Assembly: GCA_023418475.1 (NCBI GenBank)
Contig: JAEZZO010000020.1
Coordinates: 1-44,152, forward strand
DNA length: 44,152 nucleotides
Direction of reading: 5' to 3'
DNA from: Bacillota bacterium
Lineage (GTDB): Bacteria; Bacillota; Clostridia; Lachnospirales; Lachnospiraceae
Shown piece after piece: positions 7,328 to 16,426 of this stretch. The notes below the pieces were generated by a model. That model saw nothing but the letters and a program-made list of their open reading frames with translations. It did no database searches and was not told where the DNA came from. The stretch's first letter is position 1; every line of letters begins with the position of its first letter. The position numbers and the translations under genes are program-made.

Positions 7328-8539
7328 ATGAAAGAGAAAGTAATTCTTGCTTATTCCGGCGGTCTTGATACCACCGCTATCATCCCCTGGTTAAAGGAAA
7401 ATTATGATTATGATGTTGTTTGTGTTTGTATTGATGTAGGTCAGGGTAATGAACTCGATGGTCTGGAAGAAAGAGCAAAGTTATCTGGTGCAACAAAATT
7501 ATATATTGAAGATGTTGTAGAAGAATTTGTAGATGATTATGTTATGCCCTGCGTAAAGGCCAACGCTGTTTACGAAAATAAATATCTGTTAGGAACTTCT
7601 ATGGCAAGACCGGTTATTGCTAAGAGACTTGTTGAAATTGCAAGACTGGAAGGTGCAACAGCGATCTGCCATGGTGCCACCGGTAAGGGTAATGATCAGG
7701 TACGTTTTGAATTAACCATCAAGGCACTGGCTCCGGATCTGAAAATCATTGCTCCCTGGAGAATTTGGACAATGTCCTCCCGTGAAGAGGAAATCGAATA
7801 TTGTGCAAAGCACGGCATTCATCTTCCCTTTTCTGCTGACAACAGCTATTCCCGTGATCGTAACCTGTGGCATATCAGTCATGAGGGTCTTGAACTCGAA
7901 TTACCGGAAAACGCTCCTAACTATGACCATTTATTAGTTCTTGGTGTATCCCCACAAAAGGCACCTGAAGAAGGCGTTACCATCAGCTTATCCTTTGAGA
8001 AGGGTATTCCTACTGCTTTAAATGGTAAGGAAATGACACCTACCGCTATTATCAAAGAGTTAAATGAGCTTGGCGGCAAACATGGTATCGGAATCGTAGA
8101 TATTGTGGAAAACCGTGTAGTTGGTATGAAATCTCGTGGTGTATATGAGACTCCGGGCGGAACTATCTTAATGGAAGCACATATGCAGTTAGAAGAGCTA
8201 ATTCTTGACCGCGCAACTCTGTCAGCCAAGAAGGAAGTCGGCAATCGCTTTGCTGATATCGTATATGAAGGTAAATGGTTTACTCCTCTTCGTGAAGCAT
8301 ATCAGGCATTTATCGATGTCACACAACAATATGTAACCGGTGAAGTAAAATTCAAGCTTTACAAAGGAAATATCATCAAACAGGGAACTGTTTCTCCTTA
8401 TTCCTTATACAACGAAAGCATCGCTTCCTTTACAACCGGTGAGCTGTATAATCATAAAGATGCGGAAGGCTTCATTAACCTCTTCGGTCTTTCTTTAAAG
8501 GTTCGTGCTATGAAGATGGCATCCCTTGATAAAGAATAA
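7328..8539 (+). CDS. argG: argininosuccinate synthase
   Basis: Joins citrulline and aspartate with ATP to form argininosuccinate, the penultimate arginine step. The 403-aa product begins MKEKVILAYSGGLDTT, which holds the SGGLDT pyrophosphate-binding P-loop, and contains CHGATGKGNDQVRFEL, DNSYSRDRNLWHISHEG and the GTVSPYSLYNESIASF C-terminal segment, all diagnostic. A frame-extending ATG exists at 7295, but GGAGG sits right before the ATG at 7328 and the family begins there. It is the only arginine gene on the plus strand here, with its own promoter and a strong terminator; argH is not in the window. Confidence 0.97.
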   Translation: MKEKVILAYSGGLDTTAIIPWLKENYDYDVVCVCIDVGQGNELDGLEERAKLSGATKLYIEDVVEEFVDDYVMPCVKANAVYENKYLLGTSMARPVIAKRLVEIARLEGATAICHGATGKGNDQVRFELTIKALAPDLKIIAPWRIWTMSSREEEIEYCAKHGIHLPFSADNSYSRDRNLWHISHEGLELELPENAPNYDHLLVLGVSPQKAPEEGVTISLSFEKGIPTALNGKEMTPTAIIKELNELGGKHGIGIVDIVENRVVGMKSRGVYETPGGTILMEAHMQLEELILDRATLSAKKEVGNRFADIVYEGKWFTPLREAYQAFIDVTQQYVTGEVKFKLYKGNIIKQGTVSPYSLYNESIASFTTGELYNHKDAEGFINLFGLSLKVRAMKMASLDKE

Positions 8540-8597
8540 GAAATCACCTTATTATTAATAATAAAAAGCCTCTATTATTACGCAAGTGATGAAATAT

Positions 8598-8668
8598 AAA
8601 AACCTCATAACTATCTGCCTAATGTACGGGATTCGCCGTAGCGGTCAGATGTTATATGAGGTTTTTAT
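8598..8668. terminator. bidirectional terminator after argG
   Basis: AAAAACCTCATA pairs with TATGAGGTTTTT and further inner bases (TATCTG with CAGATg) extend the stem; the plus strand continues TTATT. It lies between argG (plus) and the alpha/beta hydrolase gene (minus), and its A-rich and T-rich flanks let it act for both. Confidence 0.8.
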
Positions 8669-8710
8669 TATTCTATATTTATATTTATGGGCTCTGACAC
8701 ATTGCTCTAT

Positions 8711-9631
8711 CTAAGCATTTTCTGTGTCCTTTTCCAGGTAATGTTTCAGAAAATTCTCTACCCGCTTCTCATAACCCGCACGGTTCTTACAATAGCTCTC
8801 GGCATGCCTTGCTTTTGCAACCAGAAAGATCGCTTTATTCCGTTTTTTGCAATCGTACATCTGTCTTGACATAGAAGCAGGCACAAAGCCGTCTCTTTTC
8901 CCATGTATAAACAATATCGGTGTATCTGTTCGAAGAACCGCTTTGATCGGCGATACCTTATGAAACCAGAAACCTGCCCTGATATAGACGATACAGCTCT
9001 CAAGCGGAAGCAGTAATGCAGGAATATGATAATATTGTTTCAGTTGGTGCCGAAGCAGTAAGGTAAGATCTGAATAGGCACAATCTGCAATCACTGCACT
9101 GATCCTGCTGTCTATGTCCAGATGCAACAGAACCGTTGCCGCTCCCATTGATTCTCCGTGCGTTACGAACCTGCATTGCTTGCCAAACCTTAAAACACAC
9201 CAGTCGATTACCTTTTTCAAATCATATTTTTCAAAATACCCCATTGAGGTAAAGGATTTTCCGCTAAGGCCATGGTTTCTATGATCGTAAATTACCACCG
9301 TATATCCAAGCTTTATGAAAAGCTCCGCATATTTAATACTCTCAAACTTAGCACAGCCAAGGGCATGACAGAGTACTGCTATTTTTCTGTCAGCCGCCTT
9401 CTTATTATCCTGCTTGCATGCTTCCAGCAGCTCACAGGAAAGTGTATAACCAAATTCAGATTCTAATTGAAATCGTTCCTTCTTCCACTCTCCATATACA
9501 CTGCTGTTAAATTTATTACATTTGACTTGCATTCTCAGCCCTTTATCGTATGCTAACATTCTTGGTTTTATTAATAAATTTGATAGACAAAAAAGCCATT
9601 CAAACGATAATAAGCCTAATATTTGCAACAT
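8711..9631 (-). CDS. alpha/beta hydrolase, membrane-anchored
   Basis: Serine hydrolase of unknown substrate, 306 aa. An N-terminal hydrophobic stretch (MLQILGLLSFEWLFCLSNLL) could anchor it in the membrane. The core shows an oxyanion strand (VLCHALGCAKFES), the HNHGLS turn, the nucleophile elbow HGESMGAATVLLH with Ser in GESMG, the acid site region ILFIHGKRDGFVP and the catalytic His in KARHAESY. This is the layout of the BAAT/YqkD-like group of clostridial hydrolases. The ATG at 9631 has GGGAG 10 bases upstream; a TTG just before it is also open. It is transcribed alone, after telA. Confidence 0.82.
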   Translation of the reverse strand: MLQILGLLSFEWLFCLSNLLIKPRMLAYDKGLRMQVKCNKFNSSVYGEWKKERFQLESEFGYTLSCELLEACKQDNKKAADRKIAVLCHALGCAKFESIKYAELFIKLGYTVVIYDHRNHGLSGKSFTSMGYFEKYDLKKVIDWCVLRFGKQCRFVTHGESMGAATVLLHLDIDSRISAVIADCAYSDLTLLLRHQLKQYYHIPALLLPLESCIVYIRAGFWFHKVSPIKAVLRTDTPILFIHGKRDGFVPASMSRQMYDCKKRNKAIFLVAKARHAESYCKNRAGYEKRVENFLKHYLEKDTENA

Positions 9632-9721
9632 CAAAGCTCATCTCCCATCTTTACCCCACTGTAATATTACCTTAATATGCCGGTATTATACGTCTGGATG
9701 TAAATATTGGGATTTCAATCA

Positions 9722-10885
9722 TTACTGAGGACGAGCAAGAAACTGCAGTTTGTTCTTTAGTTCCCCTTCCATTCGGTGTAATTCAAGTTCTGCTTCTTTT
9801 CTCTTCTGGCGCCCTTCTGTCTGTATACGTATAACTTCATCCAGTGTAGAAATAAGTGATTCATTTGTAGTAAGTAATGTTTCTATATCAACAATTCCGC
9901 GCTCGGACTCCTTAGCGGTTTCAATCGTTGCCATCTTTAGAGTTTCCGCATTCTTTCTCAACAATTCGTTCGTCATATCAGTTACTTCTCTTTGTGCTCT
10001 GGCAGCCTGTCCGGAATGTGCTACCCCTAATGCCAGAACCATTTGACCCTTCCATAAGGGTATCGTATTTACAATAGTTGACTGTATTTTCTCAGCCATC
10101 ATTGTATCATTCCCTTGAACAAGTCTGATTTGCGGCGCCATCTGTATGGAAATCATTCTGGTTAGCTCCAGATCGTGTATCTTCTTTTCAAAACGATTCA
10201 TAACCGCCATAAGGTCATTTACAGCCTGTGCATCCTCGGGAAGCCCACTTGCTTCCGATTTTTTAATCAATTTCGGCAGCTCTTCACTCTGAACTTGCGC
10301 CAGCTTCTTTTTACCAGCCAAAATATACATGGAAAGCTCTTTAAAGTATGTTTTGTTTATATCATACATTTTATCAAGCATTGCAATATCTTTTAGCAGC
10401 TGCACCTGATGATTTTGAAGTACCTGTGTGATTTTTGTAACGTTAACCTCAGCCTTCTCATATTTCGTTCTCATATTACTGAGTTTATTAGAGGTTTTTT
10501 TAAACAATCCCAAAAATCCTTTTTCTTCCTCATCCGCATCAAAGCTTTTCAGCTCCATAACAACACTGGAAAGCATATCACCGATTTCACCCAGATCCTT
10601 GGTTTTCACATTATTTAGTGCCGATTCCGAAAAATCCGCAATTTTCTTCTGGGCTCCTGTTCCATATTGAAGGATCAGATTAGATTTTGTTAGATCTATC
10701 TTTCCGGCAAAATCCTCTACCATCTTCCTCTCTTCAATTGTAAGACTGCTTTCATCAAATACGGCTGCTTCCTTTTTGGATGTTTCCTGTTCTATGATTT
10801 CTTGTTTGCTTTCTTCTTCACCAAATGGTTCAAAGGTGAGTGTCGGTGCTTCATTGTTCAACGTCATGTCCTCCCATTCATTCAT
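9722..10885 (-). CDS. telA: TelA-like toxic anion resistance protein
   Basis: 387-aa, almost wholly alpha-helical protein of the TelA/KlaA family (toxic anion resistance), whose members are linked with tellurite and cell-envelope stress and are often paired with XpaC. Family-like segments: LIKKSEASGLPEDAQAVNDL, 'TRMISIQMAPQIRLVQGND' and 'NTIPLWKGQMVLALGVAH', followed by coiled coil. The frame overlaps the end of xpaC by eight bases (ATG at 10885), implying coupled translation. A TTG at 10861 has GGGAGG eight bases upstream and may be the true start, giving 379 aa. The biochemical role is not known. Confidence 0.88.
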   Translation of the reverse strand: MNEWEDMTLNNEAPTLTFEPFGEEESKQEIIEQETSKKEAAVFDESSLTIEERKMVEDFAGKIDLTKSNLILQYGTGAQKKIADFSESALNNVKTKDLGEIGDMLSSVVMELKSFDADEEEKGFLGLFKKTSNKLSNMRTKYEKAEVNVTKITQVLQNHQVQLLKDIAMLDKMYDINKTYFKELSMYILAGKKKLAQVQSEELPKLIKKSEASGLPEDAQAVNDLMAVMNRFEKKIHDLELTRMISIQMAPQIRLVQGNDTMMAEKIQSTIVNTIPLWKGQMVLALGVAHSGQAARAQREVTDMTNELLRKNAETLKMATIETAKESERGIVDIETLLTTNESLISTLDEVIRIQTEGRQKRKEAELELHRMEGELKNKLQFLARPQ

Positions 10886-12305
10886 TTAATTTAAACGCTT
10901 CTTTTGTCAGCCCTTCCTGCGCAAGCATAGTTTCCAATACTGATATATCAGTAGAAACATCCATAGCAGCATCCTGAAACAAACTGTCTAGTAATTTTTC
11001 AAATGCTAGATTAATGGTATCCAGCGTATCCTCAATTTCCTTCTTCGCCGTGGTTATATTTTCTCCCTGAACCGGCTGCATATCAAACTCCCGGTAGGCA
11101 ATAATCAGCTTTAATGTTGTGGGAAGATAATACTCCATAAACTTTTGTATTTCAGGCAGCTGTGTAGGGTGAAGCTCAACATAATCAAATATTTTGCCTG
11201 TCACCGCTTCCAGACGGTACAGCTTTCTGGAAATCTCTTCTCCCGGAATAGCCTCATTCGCCTCTTTGATCTGATGAATGTATGCTCTTCCGCTTTCAAG
11301 AGCTTTCACAAGCTCCGGATTATCTGCCGTCTGGTTTTTTGATTGATTTTGAGCGGCCTTCTCCTGCTCCACCCCTTCCTGCGTATGGACATTTTTCATT
11401 GTTTCAAGATACTGGTTATAACTTTCCCGGTTAAGTATGATACACGTCTCCTGCTCATCAATACGCCCTTCCGGAAACATTCCCATTGAAATCATTCTGC
11501 GCAGATCCTTTAACAGAAATTTTTTGTTTTGCCCTGTGTCTGCTGATAATTCCTTCAGGGAATAATAACTGCGCTCCTTAAAGATAGCCAAATACCGGCG
11601 AAATCTTTTCAGCCTCTTACGCATTTTACCTCCAGCTGCAGTCATAAAGACACTGATAAAAAAAAGCGGCAAAAGACTAAGCGCTATTGTATATAAAATA
11701 CTATTTTGACTTGCATAATAACCAACAATGGCTAAAACCATTGCTCCGATTCCCAAAGTACTTATTCCAATACTGCCAAATACAGTGAGCAGTATTGCGG
11801 GTACCTTACCCACTTCCTTATAGGGAACCATATTTGTTTCTTGTTTCATTGGTCCAACCGGTTTTCTCTGTTTGGCCGCGTAAGGATTTACATTCGTCCT
11901 CCAATCATTTCTCCACCTGTTGTCATATGTTCTATTGTTCCAGGATCTGTTATCACGGCGATTACCTTGCCTGTCATAAGAATAGTATCCTGTACCGGAT
12001 CCACGATTATTATTTTGCTGGTAGCCTTGTTGGTTGTTCTGATTATAACCTTGTTCCTCATTTTGCTTATCATTTTGTCCGTTATTATCCCCCGGCCTAT
12101 TCCATTGATTTCGATTTTCATACGGATGATTCCAGTTTTGTCCGCCTCTGCCAAAACCACTTATTGCATTGTGTACCTCATCCAGTGCACCCTGCACAGT
12201 ATTCTGGATATCTCTGTTTAATTGATGAAAATCCTTGGAATTAACCGCATTCTGGACAATATCCTTGATTTCGTCTCCTATATTCGAGAAGCCTCTCCTG
12301 TCCAT
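10878..12305 (-). CDS. xpaC: XpaC-like protein (5-bromo-4-chloroindolyl phosphate hydrolysis family)
   Basis: 475-aa membrane protein of the XpaC family, named from a Bacillus gene affecting indolyl phosphate hydrolysis; the true role is unknown. It has an N-terminal helical segment (1-50), an Asn/Gln/Arg/Gly-rich low-complexity stretch (about 52-145), two membrane helices (about 168-222), a winged-helix-like segment (YYSLKELSADTGQNKKFLLKDLRRMISMG) and a C-terminal helical XpaC domain. The Q/N-rich head is longer than usual. GGAGG lies seven bases before the ATG, and a consensus promoter is at 12475-12503. telA follows with overlap, so both are made together. Confidence 0.83.
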   Translation of the reverse strand: MDRRGFSNIGDEIKDIVQNAVNSKDFHQLNRDIQNTVQGALDEVHNAISGFGRGGQNWNHPYENRNQWNRPGDNNGQNDKQNEEQGYNQNNQQGYQQNNNRGSGTGYYSYDRQGNRRDNRSWNNRTYDNRWRNDWRTNVNPYAAKQRKPVGPMKQETNMVPYKEVGKVPAILLTVFGSIGISTLGIGAMVLAIVGYYASQNSILYTIALSLLPLFFISVFMTAAGGKMRKRLKRFRRYLAIFKERSYYSLKELSADTGQNKKFLLKDLRRMISMGMFPEGRIDEQETCIILNRESYNQYLETMKNVHTQEGVEQEKAAQNQSKNQTADNPELVKALESGRAYIHQIKEANEAIPGEEISRKLYRLEAVTGKIFDYVELHPTQLPEIQKFMEYYLPTTLKLIIAYREFDMQPVQGENITTAKKEIEDTLDTINLAFEKLLDSLFQDAAMDVSTDISVLETMLAQEGLTKEAFKLNE

Positions 12306-12474
12306 TCCATTTCCTCCGCATTACTCTTTATCATGATAACCTTAAGTTTCTTATACTTACCAATCAATATAACATAGTATTTAATCGAATACCCGCATCA
12401 TTTTTTTACAGGTTTGTCTTAAATTATGAGATATAAAGTTCTCTTATTGATCTGTAATATCTTACACTAGTCCT

Positions 12475-12503
12475 ATTATAACGTATTGTTTTTCAATTGA
12501 CAA
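12475..12503 (-). promoter_or_regulatory. xpaC-telA sigma-A promoter
   Basis: On the minus strand TTGTCA (12498-12503), a 17-base spacer and TATAAT (12475-12480). The leader to xpaC is about 165 bases with no evident hairpin. Confidence 0.75.
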
Positions 12504-12544
12504 TTTTATTATAAAAATTTAATTCTTTTATAATCTTGCTTTCT

Positions 12545-12996
12545 CTATCTTCTTTTTTCAAACAATACCAGTTTTACGGTACCCTCAATAAATTCCTTCA
12601 CAATCTGATAACCAGCCTTTTTATAAAAAGAATGATTTCTTTTCTTATCAGCCGGCGTTTCCAATGTCCAGACGGAAGTCTCCGGAAAACAGCTCTCTAT
12701 AAAGTGAAGTGCCATTTGTCCGATTCCTCTGTTCTCATACTCCGGTATTATATACACACACCCCAGGTAACAACTGCCGTCCTGATTATCCCTTGCCGTT
12801 ATATTGCCCACCAGAATGTCATCACAGATAATTTTATAGCATGCTCGCTCCTCTATCGTGTGCATTATGTTTTCTAATGTATTATGATATCCTGGACATT
12901 CTCCGTATTTTATATAGTCCGCATAGAAGCTTTTATTTCTGGTTTCGATCAGCCCCCGGCATCGACAGCCTCTGCTCTTACAAATTTTACTTCCAT
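12545..12996 (-). pseudogene. GNAT N-acetyltransferase with a frameshift near the N-terminus
   Basis: The long open part (from an internal ATG at 12865) encodes only the C-terminal 106 aa of a GNAT enzyme, with the acetyl-CoA loop PEYENRGIGQMALHF. Upstream, the same frame continues as LIETRNKSFYADYIKYGECPGYH, typical GNAT N-terminal sequence. A good start exists in another frame: ATG at 12996 with GGAAAGG seven bases before it, coding MEVKFVRAEAVDAG. The two frames meet at a run of five G on the minus strand (12953-12957); one base too many or too few there splits the gene. Either a recent frameshift or a homopolymer sequencing error. If repaired, the protein is about 150 aa, normal for GNAT. 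Confidence 0.75.
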
Positions 12997-13058
12997 ATCA
13001 TATCCTTTCCGTTTGAAAATAGTGGTATAGCAGGTATTTTACAGATTACAATAGTATA

Positions 13059-13094
13059 GTTTATGCCAAGTGCTTCGATACACTTGGCATAAAC
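13059..13094. terminator. perfect 14-bp hairpin between GDPD and GNAT genes
   Basis: GTTTATGCCAAGTG (13059-13072) pairs perfectly with CACTTGGCATAAAC (13081-13094) around an 8-base loop. Neither side has a T-run, so it is either an atypical terminator of the minus-strand glpQ/MFS unit or another structured element. Confidence 0.4.
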
Positions 13095-13169
13095 CTGCGA
13101 TTATCCTTATGTTAGTATTCCTGCGCGCTGCAGATAGACCCAGTCCTCTCCGTCACAAATTTTCGTTTT

Positions 13170-14000
13170 CTATTTCTTATTCTCCGGAATAAAACTATCA
13201 AATATAACCAGTTGATAATATTTTCTGCTGGCATCATAATCTTTCTGGCTTTGTATCGTCCAGGCAAAGGTCTTAACATGATAAAGCTTTCTGCATATCG
13301 TAAAGGATAATCCCTTCTTATACACATGGTGGTAGGCAATAAAATCCGGTTTCGTGTAGAAATTCATCAACAAATTCTTTAACACAAAATACTGAAATTT
13401 ATTCCCCTCCGTCTTCTCTCTGATAAAATCGGTAGATAGCTGTCCGCGTACCACCTTCGGAAAATGCTTTCTATACCATACCAGCCCCAATGGATTAAAG
13501 GATTCTATACAATAAACTCCTCTATAGTTTTTTAAAATATTCGATACAATTTCACATAGAGTATTCGGTTTCCAGGGTATTTTAAGCTCAATAATCAAAG
13601 GCACCTTACCATCTACTGTATCAAGTACTTCCTGAAAGGTCGGTATCTTCTCTTTGGAACCAAACAGATGATACTGTTCCAGTTCTTTATAATTATGCTC
13701 CGTTATATTAATATTCTTCTTACATGCTCTCTTTAATGTATAATCATGGAGCACCACCGGCACAAGATCTTTGGTTAACTGTACATCCAGTTCAATCCCA
13801 TAGCCATGCTCCACTGCAAGCCGGAATGCGGCCAGAGAATTCTCCGGTGCCTCTGTTTTATTATTATGTAGACCCCTGTGGGCATATAACCATCCGTCCA
13901 GTTTCTTGCTGTCAGGATTTTTACGAAGCTTTGGCATAATCGCCAGAAAATATAAAATGATAATAATAAGCAGAACAATCAAAAAAACCATCCAAAACAT
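13170..14000 (-). CDS. glycerophosphodiester phosphodiesterase, membrane-anchored
   Basis: Hydrolyses glycerophosphodiesters (from phospholipids or teichoic acid) to glycerol-3-phosphate and an alcohol. About 276 aa: one N-terminal membrane helix (residues 2-22) and then a GDPD TIM barrel beginning YAHRGLHNN, with the catalytic and metal residues in the pattern HRG...PENSLAAF, GIELDVQLTKDLVPVVLHDYTLKR. The rest carries the expected VPLIIELK strand and 'FAWTIQSQKDYD'. The ATG at 14000 has GGAGTA eight bases before it; the ATG two codons earlier is too near. It starts 17 bases after the MFS gene upstream, so the two are one operon, perhaps importing and cleaving a related compound. Confidence 0.88.
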   Translation of the reverse strand: MFWMVFLIVLLIIIILYFLAIMPKLRKNPDSKKLDGWLYAHRGLHNNKTEAPENSLAAFRLAVEHGYGIELDVQLTKDLVPVVLHDYTLKRACKKNINITEHNYKELEQYHLFGSKEKIPTFQEVLDTVDGKVPLIIELKIPWKPNTLCEIVSNILKNYRGVYCIESFNPLGLVWYRKHFPKVVRGQLSTDFIREKTEGNKFQYFVLKNLLMNFYTKPDFIAYHHVYKKGLSFTICRKLYHVKTFAWTIQSQKDYDASRKYYQLVIFDSFIPENKK

Positions 14001-14017
14001 ATTCATTACTCCATTCT

Positions 14018-15304
14018 CTAATCTTCTGCATCAAAATTCTCGAGTACATCCTTTTTCTTCTCCGGTCTGGAATCTCCATGTTTCACAAATAACATTGTGC
14101 CAAAAGATGCAAATGAAAACACTACCGCATATGGAAACAGAGTACGATAGGAGACATATTGCAAAAGTGCACCGGAAACAATTGGTGTGATTATTTGTGC
14201 CGACATAGAAAACATATAATAAATTCCGGTGTATTTTCCGACATCAGAACCCTTGCACATTTCTACGATCATCGGATAGGAATTTACATTAATCGCTGCC
14301 CAGCCGATACCGGTAACAGCGAATATCACATTGACCCAGGCAGAATAATGAATAAAGAATGCACCACATAGATAAGCTGACGTCATCATAATAATTCCGC
14401 CCATAATCGTCTTCTTTCGTCCAATTCTGCTCGCAATATTTCCTATTGGTATATAACTGAAGATCGCAGCAATTGTTGCAACAATTAACGAGTTAGCAAA
14501 ACCACCTGTCTTCAGCTTCCATACCACCTCTGCATATCTTGTATACGCAGTAGTGACCGCATTATAGGCAAAAAACCATAAGAAAATAGAAGCCAGGATG
14601 AAAAAGAAACTCCTCCGGACATCCTCTGGCATCCCCATAAATTCCTTCACATTACCCGTATTCACTTTCTGTTTAACAGGTTCTTGCTCTGTATCATCAA
14701 TCTGCGAAGCAAGCTTCTTTTCTTTAATCGTAAATAGGAGTATTATTACTGCCAGAAGCATAAGAAAAGACACCGACAAGAATAGCTTCGTATATCTGTT
14801 TGGATCTGGACCCTTAAAGAATACCTTAATCATGATTAATGTATAGATAACTCCCACTGCACCCATCAGATTAATGACTGCATTTGCTTTACTTCTTAGG
14901 GGCTTTGGGGTGATATCCGGCATAAGTGCTACAGTCGGTGAGCGATAAGAGCCCATAGCAATTAAAACAATCGCCAGAAAAATAAAAAACAAAGTAAAAT
15001 TAGCATTTTTTTCTGCAATCGGTAATATCGTCATAGATAAAACCGCTAAAAGGGTTCCTGTCAGGATAAAGGGCGTTCGCTTCCCGAGCGGCGTATTTAC
15101 TTTATCTGAAAAAGCTCCAAACAACGGCAGCATAAACAACGCCAGCACATTGTCCATTGCCATAACAGCTCCTGTTACCGTTTCATTTAGATGAAAAGTG
15201 TTCTTAAGCATTAATGGAATAATATTATCATACATCTGCCAAAACGCACAAATCGATAAAAATGCAAGCCCTACAAAGAAAGTCCTTCCATAATTCAATT
15301 TCAT
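14018..15304 (-). CDS. MFS transporter, SLC45/GPH-like
   Basis: 428-aa transporter with twelve membrane helices. The loop after helix 2, 'GAFSDKVNTPLGKRTPFIL', is characteristic of the SLC45/GPH sugar:cation symporter branch of the major facilitator superfamily, so the substrate may be a sugar or glycoside. This is a family-level guess. ATGGAGG stands seven bases before the ATG. The gene lies directly upstream of the glycerophosphodiesterase gene, with a 17-base gap. Its leader resembles that of maf (see findings). Confidence 0.85.
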   Translation of the reverse strand: MKLNYGRTFFVGLAFLSICAFWQMYDNIIPLMLKNTFHLNETVTGAVMAMDNVLALFMLPLFGAFSDKVNTPLGKRTPFILTGTLLAVLSMTILPIAEKNANFTLFFIFLAIVLIAMGSYRSPTVALMPDITPKPLRSKANAVINLMGAVGVIYTLIMIKVFFKGPDPNRYTKLFLSVSFLMLLAVIILLFTIKEKKLASQIDDTEQEPVKQKVNTGNVKEFMGMPEDVRRSFFFILASIFLWFFAYNAVTTAYTRYAEVVWKLKTGGFANSLIVATIAAIFSYIPIGNIASRIGRKKTIMGGIIMMTSAYLCGAFFIHYSAWVNVIFAVTGIGWAAINVNSYPMIVEMCKGSDVGKYTGIYYMFSMSAQIITPIVSGALLQYVSYRTLFPYAVVFSFASFGTMLFVKHGDSRPEKKKDVLENFDAED

Positions 15305-15441
15305 AGCAGTCCTCCATCTGCCGCTTTTACGGCTTCTTATTCTAAAGTAATTTAATAATATCCCTTAGTAAAATTCACATTACCGTATCTTTCATAACGT
15401 TCACACAACCTGGCAGCGTTCTCTGCACTGTTATAGATAAT

Positions 15442-16203
15442 TTAAGCATCTCCTTTATTCATTGTTGTAAATACATACGTCCCGATACCGACTGCAATCG
15501 TGAGATTTAAAGAATCTACATCCTGAGACTGCGGGATAATGATACTGGTACCCACCTCTAAAAAAGAGTTATCCAGACCAGTCGCTTCATTTCCAAAGAC
15601 CAATGCATAGAGTTTTGATTTGGGACAATCTTGCAGGGTGAGGGTATTTTCACCGTTCAGCATAAATGTATAAATATCATGCTTGGCAAACTGCATACGG
15701 TATTCCTCAAAGCTTTGGAACTGGCAGAAATTCAGTCGAAAAATCGCTCCCATCGAAGATCGCAGGGTTTTCGGATGAAAAATATCCGCTCCCGGCAGAA
15801 TAATTGCTATATTGTAGATCCCAAAACCGACCGCCGTTCGCAGTATCGTTCCCAAATTTCCCATATTACTGGGATTCACAAGAACAATATGCGGTTTGTC
15901 AGCGGCAAGACTGCAGATATATTTATCAAATACTCCTGCGACATAGCAATTCTCCTTATCACTGATTTTCGATAATAATTTATTGTTATACTCAAGGGGA
16001 ATATGCTTTTCCTCGCATAATCTCTGCAGCTTCTCCCTATCCGTAAAGCCTGTGTCAGCCAAAATCTTCCTCACCTGTTCCGGCCTTGAAAGCACCAGCT
16101 CAAAGGTGGGAAATGCTCCAAGCGTATAGGAATACGCAGCATCCTTTTTGTATGGTTTTATCTGCTGGTCGGTATTACCGTCCATACTTCTGTCATTTTT
16201 CAT
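15442..16203 (-). CDS. TrmH/SpoU family RNA methyltransferase
   Basis: SAM-dependent 2'-O-methyltransferase acting on rRNA or tRNA, 253 aa. The three SPOUT (SpoU) motifs are visible: NPSNMGNLGTILRTAVGFG (motif 1), ALVFGNEATGL (motif 2) and IIIPQSQDVDSLNLTIAVGIG (motif 3), near the C-terminus as the trefoil-knot fold requires. The N-terminal 100 residues are the substrate-recognition part and are not assigned. The nucleotide target cannot be told from sequence. AAAGG lies about 14 bases before the ATG, a long spacing, so the start is uncertain by a few residues. It is probably transcribed on its own. Confidence 0.88.
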   Translation of the reverse strand: MKNDRSMDGNTDQQIKPYKKDAAYSYTLGAFPTFELVLSRPEQVRKILADTGFTDREKLQRLCEEKHIPLEYNNKLLSKISDKENCYVAGVFDKYICSLAADKPHIVLVNPSNMGNLGTILRTAVGFGIYNIAIILPGADIFHPKTLRSSMGAIFRLNFCQFQSFEEYRMQFAKHDIYTFMLNGENTLTLQDCPKSKLYALVFGNEATGLDNSFLEVGTSIIIPQSQDVDSLNLTIAVGIGTYVFTTMNKGDA

Positions 16204-16233
16204 CTTAATAACCAGGCCTTTCTTTCGTTTATT

Positions 16234-16264
16234 CGATAGTTCCTACTAATAGCAGGAACTATCG
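16234..16264. repeat. inverted repeat upstream of the TrmH gene
   Basis: CGATAGTTCCT and AGGAACTATCG, an 11-bp perfect stem around 9 bases, located in the leader of the RNA methyltransferase gene. No T-run follows in either direction, so its job (mRNA structure or operator) is open. Confidence 0.5.
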
Positions 16265-16276
16265 TTACTGTTTACA

Positions 16277-16419
16277 GGACGAACTTTCCTATGTAAGAAC
16301 AAAAGTGTGCTTCACGCACCCTCGCGATTATAAATCTATAATGCACAGCTTTTGTTCCGCGCGCGAAGCTGCGCATCCTCCCGGAGGGTTTATTACATAG
16401 GCCGAACTTTCCTATGTAA
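16277..16419. repeat. 143-bp composite repeat with 20-bp direct repeats and internal palindromes
   Basis: GGACGAACTTTCCTATGTAA (16277-16296) recurs as GGCCGAACTTTCCTATGTAA (16400-16419). Between them GAACAAAAG-TGTGC (about 16297-16310) is complementary to GCACAGCTTTTGTTC (about 16342-16356), and CCTATGTAA pairs with TTACATAG (16393-16400). A GC-rich piece with GCGCGAAGCTGCGC sits in the right arm, unlike the AT-rich surroundings. This looks like a small non-coding repeat element rather than leader RNA. Confidence 0.5.
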
Positions 16420-16426
16420 TAAAAAA

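Noticed and set aside
11841..12221. 126-aa plus-strand frame inside xpaC
   Set aside because: It is antisense to the low-complexity head of xpaC; open only because of that composition.
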